Program-made: the position numbers and the translations under genes
Shown: piece after piece, positions 59,496 to 64,000 of the stretch
Layout: each line of letters opens with the position of its first letter
Position numbering within the stretch: position 1 is the stretch's first letter
Virus record (IMG/VR): IMGVR_UViG_3300035670_000124
Span: 19,349-83,348 of that record
Strand: one strand, 5' to 3'
Length of the DNA: 64,000 bases
Source: a virus
The notes under the pieces: generated by a model
What the model was told of the DNA's origin: nothing
Database searches by the model: none
The model's input: only the letters and a program-made list of their open reading frames with translations

Positions 59496-59995
59496 AAATT
59501 CTATTTCTTGATGTTGATGGTCCTTTGATTCCTCTACGACTTCATGTTAGATCAGCAGAGAACACATATGGTTATGATAGATATGATGATAGGACTTATG
59601 TGTATGACAAACAGTTTATCAAAGAGTTGAACGAGCATTGTCCGCCACAAAAAATTCAAATTGTGTTTAATACTGCCCACAATGACAATCAAGGGGTAAT
59701 TGATGTTAAAAATTGTGCTATTAAAAACGGTCTAAATCCAGAGTTAATTCATCCAAATTATAAAACAAAGTTTCCATCTGTTATTGATGATAGATTATAT
59801 GCAATTAGAGATTGGTTGATGAACAATGTTCCACAGAATGTGGTTTGTAAATGGATTGTCGTTGATGATATTCCATTAAGATGTGGACCACATTTGGTGA
59901 ATGTTGATTTGAAAACTGGAATAACTGATAAGCATGTAATTACTATTTTTGATAGGTTTATGCATTCTAAAGATATTTCTTATGAAAGAAAATAA
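59492..59995 (+). CDS. HAD-like hydrolase (167 aa)
   Basis: MKILFLDVDGPLIPL holds the HAD motif I DxDG (Asp7, Asp9). IVFNTAHND (~residues 55-63) fits motif II, and WIVVDDIPL (~125-133) fits motif IV. Probably a small phosphatase or nucleotidase. The substrate is unknown. Confidence 0.72.
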   Translation: MKILFLDVDGPLIPLRLHVRSAENTYGYDRYDDRTYVYDKQFIKELNEHCPPQKIQIVFNTAHNDNQGVIDVKNCAIKNGLNPELIHPNYKTKFPSVIDDRLYAIRDWLMNNVPQNVVCKWIVVDDIPLRCGPHLVNVDLKTGITDKHVITIFDRFMHSKDISYERK

Positions 59996-60008
59996 AATAT
60001 ATTATATA

Positions 60009-60161
60009 ATGTTAGAATGTAAAAAATGCAATTGGAAATCTTCTCTGTTAAATCCAAAAGAATTGCAAGAATTGGGTGTTCCTTGGTATTGTGAAAATTG
60101 TGGAAACAGGGTTACACATTTTCATAAAGGAACTTTGGAAGAATTTGAAAAAAGTAATTGA
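60009..60161 (+). CDS. zinc-ribbon protein (50 aa)
   Basis: CKKCNWKSSLLNPKELQELGVPWYCENCGNRV gives two CxxC knuckles. An in-frame ATG at 59982 would add nine residues. Neither start has a clear ribosome site. The stop overlaps the next -35. Confidence 0.55.
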   Translation: MLECKKCNWKSSLLNPKELQELGVPWYCENCGNRVTHFHKGTLEEFEKSN

Positions 60162-60196
60162 CACCAATTAGATTTTGTGGTACAATACTACAGAAT
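60158..60196 (+). promoter_or_regulatory. sigma70-type promoter, duplicated cassette copy 1
   Basis: TTGACA (60158-60163), 17 bases, TACAAT (60181-60186), then ACTACAGAAT. The whole 39 bases recur unchanged at 60524-60562. Confidence 0.88.
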
Positions 60197-60212
60197 AGAG
60201 AAAGGGTGTGTG

Positions 60213-60527
60213 ATGATAACATATCATGCTAATTTTATGGGACCAATAAATTTTGAATGGTTTGAAAAAAGAGGTCTAGTCAAAAATGAAAATGGACGAA
60301 ATGTCATAACTGAATCATGGGGTGGTGGTAGAATAGATGTTTATGGTACAAATGAACCATATGGAATGGAAATATTACTGCCTATTATGGATGGTCTAAG
60401 TTTCTTAGGGTTTTCTCAATGGTTATGGAATTTCAAAACTGAAACTGTCTACACATTAGAACAATTAGTAGAAGAATATGAAAAGACCAATTCAAAAATA
60501 ATATGGGCACATCAAGTTTGGCCTTGA
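60213..60527 (+). CDS. hypothetical protein (104 aa)
   Basis: ATG after GAAAGGGTGTGTG. Aromatic, mixed fold (YHANFMGPINFEWFEKRGLV; WGGGRIDVYGTNEPYGMEIL; FSQWLWNFKTETVYTLEQL). Flanked by two identical promoters. The stop codon is part of the next -35. Unrecognised. Confidence 0.55.
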   Translation: MITYHANFMGPINFEWFEKRGLVKNENGRNVITESWGGGRIDVYGTNEPYGMEILLPIMDGLSFLGFSQWLWNFKTETVYTLEQLVEEYEKTNSKIIWAHQVWP

Positions 60528-60562
60528 CACCAATTAGATTTTGTGGTACAATACTACAGAAT
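60524..60562 (+). promoter_or_regulatory. sigma70-type promoter, duplicated cassette copy 2
   Basis: TTGACA (60524-60529), 17 bases, TACAAT (60547-60552), ahead of the broken phosphoesterase gene. Identical to 60158-60196. Confidence 0.88.
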
Positions 60563-60579
60563 CAAGAAAGGACATAGTA

Positions 60580-61500
60580 ATGAAAGGAAACATTATGGAT
60601 AAAGGAAGGAGGTTGGTCGGAGATAAGAAGCTAAAAGTTAGCTATGTCTCCGACCTTTAGCTTCACGCAGAGTTTTTGAACTATCCTAATCTTCATGATG
60701 ATCAGGGTGGAGATGTTCTTATTTTGGCAGGTGATATCTTTACTGCCAATATGGTTGCTCCACATCGTACTGATGCAGATTCAAAGAAGATTAAGAAGTG
60801 GTTGAACGGTCCATTCAAGGAGTTTATTTCCAAGTATCGACAGGTTCTGTATGTAATGGGCAACCATGAGCATTACTCTTCCATTTACAAGAATACTATT
60901 CCTGATATCAAGACATTCTTGACTAACAACAAGTTCAATAATATCATGGTAATGGAGAATGATTATCTAGATTTTGATGGTGTTCGGTTTATTGGTGCAA
61001 CTCTATGGACTGATTATAAGAAGGGTAATCCACTAACAATGGAGATTGTTGAGCGTGGAATGAATGATTATAACATGATTGGTCTTCATACTGTTGCGGA
61101 CATGAACTATTTCAATCGTAGGCATAACCGAAAGATCAATCCTCAGTTTATATTGGATGTTCATCTGGAGTCTGTTTCTTATATCTACGAGAAGGCAAAC
61201 GATACTGATCTTCCAGTAGTTGTTCTCACTCATCATGCACCAAGTTTCAAGTCTATCGATCCAGTTCATGTTTCTGGAGGAATTTATGGCACTGATGATT
61301 TGAATGGAGCATATGCTTCAGACTTGTCTTCTGTGATTCTGGATTCTCCTAATATCAAGTTCTGGATTCATGGACACACGCATCATACGGTAGATTATCC
61401 AATCGGAGAGTGCCGTATTCTCAGTAATCAGCGTGGTTATTCGTTTGAGGCATGTGCTCGACATTTTGGTGGCACAAAAAGTTTTGATATTGGGGCTTGA
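60580..61500 (+). pseudogene. metallophosphoesterase gene with an in-frame UAG in motif I
   Basis: From ATG 60580 the frame encodes ...KLKVSYVSDL, then TAG (60658-60660), then LHAEFLNYPN and the rest without a break. The expected motif I is SDLHAEF, so a six-base insertion (about 60656-60661) separates Asp from His and adds a stop. The remaining motifs are intact: AGDIF, GNHEHYS (~residue 60 after the stop), HHAPS and HGHTHH. Unless UAG is read through, the protein restarting near TTG 60676 lacks a metal ligand. Confidence 0.72.
60615..60664 (+). other. overlapping inverted repeats at the phosphoesterase start
   Basis: GGTCGGAGA (60615-60623) pairs with TCTCCGACC (60647-60655). GAAGCTAAA (60627-60635) pairs with TTTAGCTTC (60656-60664). 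AGCTAA (60629-60634) can instead pair with TTAGCT (60638-60643). The strong Shine-Dalgarno AAGGAGG ends right before the first arm. Confidence 0.7.
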
Positions 61501-61525
61501 CATCCCCAATATCATGTGCTATAAT
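61497..61525 (+). promoter_or_regulatory. sigma70-type promoter, cassette family member
   Basis: TTGACA (61497-61502), 17 bases, TATAAT (61520-61525), followed by ACTACAGAATCGGGAAAGG, the same downstream segment as in the duplicated promoters. Confidence 0.9.
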
Positions 61526-61546
61526 ACTACAGAATCGGGAAAGGGC

Positions 61547-61903
61547 ATGGCTATGGAATTTATGATCAACATTCGAGATGGTGAATTTGTTGCTTTTGGT
61601 GAAGGTCAAACCTATGAAGGCGATTCACATACGACTATTGTTGGTGGAAATAATTCAATTATCGAAAGCGGATATCTATCGAACATAACTGGTGGTCGTG
61701 GATCAGTTCTTGTTGGTGGTGATCGTTCGTTCGTATCTGGTGGTTATGGTTCGATGGTATCTGGTGGAATTGATTCTGTTTTGACTATCGATTATTTTGA
61801 TGGTAAAAGAGATCGAATTGCTATCGCATATGTTGGTGAAGACGGTATTGAACCTAATGTGATGTATAAACTTGATCGTGAAGCAAAGTTCGTGAAGGCT
61901 TGA
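61547..61903 (+). CDS. short beta-helix repeat protein (118 aa)
   Basis: ATG behind GAAAGGG. Imperfect repeats TTIVGGNNSIIESGYLSNIT, GGRGSVLV, GGDRSFVS, GGYGSMVS. The C-terminus (IAIAYVGEDGIEPNV then YKLDREAKFV) is nearly the same as in 57890-58765, so they are paralogs with a common C-terminal cap. Its own promoter lies upstream. Confidence 0.65.
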   Translation: MAMEFMINIRDGEFVAFGEGQTYEGDSHTTIVGGNNSIIESGYLSNITGGRGSVLVGGDRSFVSGGYGSMVSGGIDSVLTIDYFDGKRDRIAIAYVGEDGIEPNVMYKLDREAKFVKA

Positions 61904-61906
61904 CAA

Positions 61907-62053
61907 ATGAAACTTGCTTGGCTATGCTATGAACACGATGACAACTATCTGCTTGGTTATGATATAACAAGAGCAATCATCTTGTTTCAAGAACCAAGAA
62001 ACTTCCGGTATGCTAAAGTGGTTCAGATCGTCTATTCGGAGATTGTTGAATGA
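61907..62053 (+). CDS. small hypothetical (48 aa)
   Basis: Frame from the ATG three bases after the previous stop: MKLAWLCYEHDDNYLLGYDI...VQIVYSEIVE. It overlaps the next gene by four bases. Unrecognised. Confidence 0.5.
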   Translation: MKLAWLCYEHDDNYLLGYDITRAIILFQEPRNFRYAKVVQIVYSEIVE

Positions 62054-62424
62054 AACCTTTTATTCATGCTAAGTCCTCTGCACGAAAGTACGGAGGAAAA
62101 TATCAAGACTATTTGGATATCCATGAGTTCATGGATTCGTCCAAAGCAACTCTTGGTGACGTAAGACATCGAGCAATTCTCCATTCAACCTTTGGCTGTT
62201 ATATTGTTCAACAAATGTTTGGAAATGTTCGTACAAATTCTGATGGAAAGGATTATTCTACCAGAGATATTGCCGAAGATCATTGTATGGAAGACTTGGG
62301 ATTCATTCCTACAGTGGAGCATTGGCTTGGAAACATGAAGATTCAAGGTTGGATGGGCGGTCCAGCAAACAAGACTGAACGAGAGAAGCGTAAATTCATT
62401 GCAATGGAGACAGAAAATGTTTGA
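62050..62424 (+). CDS. conserved phage hypothetical (DUF6915-like, 124 aa)
   Basis: MKPFIHAKSSARKYGGKYQDYLDIHEFMDSSK... DVRHRAILHSTFG ... DIAEDHCMEDLGFIPTVEHWL is a pattern I recall in many phages and bacteria without known activity. His residues at HAK, RHRAILH and DH could bind metal. Overlaps neighbours on both sides. Confidence 0.65.
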   Translation: MKPFIHAKSSARKYGGKYQDYLDIHEFMDSSKATLGDVRHRAILHSTFGCYIVQQMFGNVRTNSDGKDYSTRDIAEDHCMEDLGFIPTVEHWLGNMKIQGWMGGPANKTEREKRKFIAMETENV

Positions 62425-62893
62425 TCTTAAGGAAATTCAAAAGCACCAACAAGAAATGAACGAGCAATTCGAAACACTGAAGAAAGAGTATCAAGAGAAA
62501 TCAAAGAAACTTTTTATCGAAGCGTTTAAACAATTTTTTGAACAAGTGCCTTCGATTAAAGCAGTAACATGGCAACAATATACTCCTTATTTTAATGATG
62601 GAGAAGCCTGTGAATTTGGAGTTGGCGAAAAGTATTTCTTGACGCAAAAGGGTCTCGAAGACTTCATGGACGAAGGTGGTTCATATGCCGAAGAATATGC
62701 TGCTGGAGAACAATCCTATTATGAATCACAATATAAAGAAGGTGTAACTCCAGAACATTTTGAAGCAATGAAAACTTTCGAAAAGTTTCTTTGTTCAATT
62801 GACGATGAAATATATTTGCATATGTTTGATGACCATTCATATGTTGTTGCAACTAAAGATGGATTCGAGGTAAATTCATTTGAACACGATTAA
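62417..62893 (+). CDS. hypothetical protein (158 aa)
   Basis: Helical N-terminus (LKEIQKHQQEMNEQFETLKK) and acidic C-terminus (GVGEKYFLTQKGLEDFMDEG). The ATG at 62417 is used rather than 62399. It ends just before an intrinsic terminator. Unrecognised. Confidence 0.55.
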   Translation: MFDLKEIQKHQQEMNEQFETLKKEYQEKSKKLFIEAFKQFFEQVPSIKAVTWQQYTPYFNDGEACEFGVGEKYFLTQKGLEDFMDEGGSYAEEYAAGEQSYYESQYKEGVTPEHFEAMKTFEKFLCSIDDEIYLHMFDDHSYVVATKDGFEVNSFEHD

Positions 62894-62897
62894 AGGC

Positions 62898-62999
62898 ATG
62901 TTGAAAGAACTGAAAGACATAACTCCACAAGGTTATGTCTTTTTCTTTTTTATGATTCTATTATTTTTGTTATTATTGAAGGATTATTTTTATGAATAG
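62898..62999 (+). CDS. possible tiny membrane peptide overlapping a terminator (33 aa)
   Basis: The frame MLKELKDITPQGYVFFFFMILLFLLLL... overlaps the next start. Its hydrophobic part is encoded by the T tract of a terminator, so it may be fortuitous. Confidence 0.25.
   Translation: MLKELKDITPQGYVFFFFMILLFLLLLKDYFYE
62914..62950 (+). terminator. intrinsic terminator
   Basis: AAGACATAAC (62914-62923) pairs with GTTATGTCTT (62932-62941) around TCCACAAG, followed by a T-rich run. Confidence 0.88.
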
Positions 63000-63288
63000 C
63001 TCATCTAGTTACGAACATGAATATAGAAAATGTGAATTGTATGGACGAACAGACTCTGAAAAACCTTATGGATTACTGAGAGTATTTTATGATGAACATC
63101 ATGTCGATGAACAATTCCAGAGAAAGATGATTCCTATAGAAGTCCCTCTTGAAAAATGGATACAGTATTTTAAAAAGAATCATAATATATTCGATCTTAA
63201 AGTCGTCATAACAAAATATAAAAATGTGACTCATACTACAACTGAAAATATTGAATATGTTATACATGGAGTTGTGGATAATGGATAA
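62992..63288 (+). CDS. hypothetical protein (98 aa)
   Basis: Starts behind GAAGGATTATTTTT. Charged, mixed fold (HEYRKCELYGRTDSEKPYGL; MIPIEVPLEKWIQYFKKN). It overlaps the next gene by eight bases. Unrecognised. Confidence 0.5.
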   Translation: MNSSSSYEHEYRKCELYGRTDSEKPYGLLRVFYDEHHVDEQFQRKMIPIEVPLEKWIQYFKKNHNIFDLKVVITKYKNVTHTTTENIEYVIHGVVDNG

Positions 63289-63481
63289 GTATAAAACATT
63301 TACTGGTTATATGTGTATGACCGACTTTGATGTTGAACTTGGAAAAGCAGTTGTTGAAATATATCCAACAGAAAAATCTGCATGGGAACACCGAAAATGT
63401 ATTGACGAGTGTGGTATGGTTATGGTAGAAGTAAGGATGAAAGAAGTGACGTTCTACCCAACTCCTAATTATGAGGACTGA
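63281..63481 (+). CDS. hypothetical protein (66 aa)
   Basis: ATG at 63281 is used rather than 63251. Sequence MDKYKTFTGYMCMTDFDVEL...AWEHRKCIDECGMVMVEVRM. Small alpha/beta protein of unknown role. Confidence 0.5.
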   Translation: MDKYKTFTGYMCMTDFDVELGKAVVEIYPTEKSAWEHRKCIDECGMVMVEVRMKEVTFYPTPNYED

Positions 63482-63484
63482 CAA

Positions 63485-63838
63485 ATGAAAATCGTACTAA
63501 ACAAGTGCTATGGTGGCTTTTCTCTGTCTCGTGAAGCCGTTCTTTTAGGCCGAGCGTTTTCAAATAATCCTAATTGGGGAGGCCCATGTATCAAAGGGGA
63601 TTCTTATAAAGACGGAGAAATTGTACCTTTTGATTATGGGTATATTAAAGATATCGAAAGAGATGATCCTATTCTAGTTCAGGTCGTGGAATATTTGGGG
63701 TCAAAAAAATCATCCGGAAGCTGTGCTAAATTAGAAGTTGAGGATATTCCAAAAGGAACTCTATATCGAATTGAAGAACATGATGGCTGGGAGAGAATTG
63801 AATGTTATTATGACGTTTCTTGGAAGGTAGCAGATTAA
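63485..63838 (+). CDS. conserved phage hypothetical (117 aa)
   Basis: MKIVLNKCYGGFSLSREAVL at the start and GTLYRIEEHDGWERIECYYD near the end form a pattern common in phage and bacterial proteins of unknown function. It overlaps the following phosphoesterase start by one base. Confidence 0.7.
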   Translation: MKIVLNKCYGGFSLSREAVLLGRAFSNNPNWGGPCIKGDSYKDGEIVPFDYGYIKDIERDDPILVQVVEYLGSKKSSGSCAKLEVEDIPKGTLYRIEEHDGWERIECYYDVSWKVAD

Positions 63839-64000
63839 TGTTTGTGATATCGGATACACATTTCTCTCACAAGAATATTCTTGTGTTTACAGATAAGAAT
63901 GGCAATAAAATTCGTCCAGGATTTAATGATCTGGATGAAATGAACGAAAGGATTATCGACAACTGGAATAAAACAGTTAAGCCAAACGATATTATTTACC
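63838..64000 (+). CDS. metallophosphoesterase, N-terminal part (runs off the window)
   Basis: MFVISDTHFSHKNIL contains the DxH metal motif (Asp6, His8) of small phage metallophosphoesterases. DEMNERIIDNWNKTVKPNDIIY leads to the expected GD motif just beyond the edge. Start by TAATG overlap. An intact relative of the broken gene at 60580. Confidence 0.8.
   Translation, partial: MFVISDTHFSHKNILVFTDKNGNKIRPGFNDLDEMNERIIDNWNKTVKPNDIIY

Overview
The window is an AT-rich, densely packed segment of a large T4-superfamily myovirus genome. It carries the T4 late structural block (genes 67/68-like, 21, 22, 23, 3), the replication/recombination core (uvsY, uvsW, 55, 47, 46, 1, 45, 44, 62, regA, 43, uvsX, 41), T4-type late promoters (TATAAATA) and host-type sigma70 promoters. 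Gene order (20-region/21/22/23/3/uvsY/uvsW/55/47/46 ... 45/44/62/regA ... 43 ... uvsX/41) resembles the T4-like cyanophages and alphaproteobacterial T4-like phages more than T4. The CobS/CobT-like pair and the periplasmic proteins point to a Gram-negative, perhaps alphaproteobacterial, host. The host itself cannot be read from the sequence.

Layout. 1-8.7 kb: head and tail-completion genes. 8.7-16.3 kb: uvsY, uvsW, late sigma factor 55 and the 47/46 nuclease. 16.3-19.8 kb: a CobT-like metallopeptidase/VWA gene and a CobS-like AAA+ gene. 19.9-25.5 kb: glycosyltransferase, dNMP kinase, clamp, clamp loader, RegA, dUTPase. 25.4-30.5 kb: spike tip (beta-helix piece, PAAR) and a 1382-residue tail fibre with a pectate-lyase-like domain. 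30.6-32.5 kb: Hsp20 and a two-domain endolysin. 32.9-38.5 kb: a glycan cassette with glycosyltransferases, methyltransferases, a GDP-mannose 3,5-epimerase and a GT10 fucosyltransferase-like enzyme. 39.0-42.4 kb: DNA polymerase, split in two by a homing endonuclease. 42.4-43.3 kb: tRNA-Met(CAU) and a tRNA with anticodon UAA interrupted by a group I intron. 43.3-48 kb: membrane proteins, an NlpC/P60-like enzyme, uvsX, gp41 helicase. 48-64 kb: an accessory region of small genes behind strong host-type promoters, including SprT-like protease, deaminase, secreted nuclease, RlpA-like protein, RNA ligase, HAD-like protein, lipase-like hydrolase and two beta-helix repeat proteins.

The most striking theme is mobile-intron and homing-endonuclease load: nine endonuclease genes (four GIY-YIG, four HNH/His-Me type, one Vsr-like). 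Several leave readable scars: truncated copies of the starts of genes 46 and 44, a split polymerase whose second half is joined by an RF2-like +1 frameshift site, and a tRNA intron that looks homologous to the cyanobacterial tRNA-Leu(UAA) intron. Five of the endonuclease genes have RNA hairpins at their ribosome-binding sites. Two paralogous leaders show compensatory base changes, and one places a late promoter inside the loop of a 15-bp inverted repeat.

All functional calls come from reading motifs and comparing with remembered family features. No database search was run.
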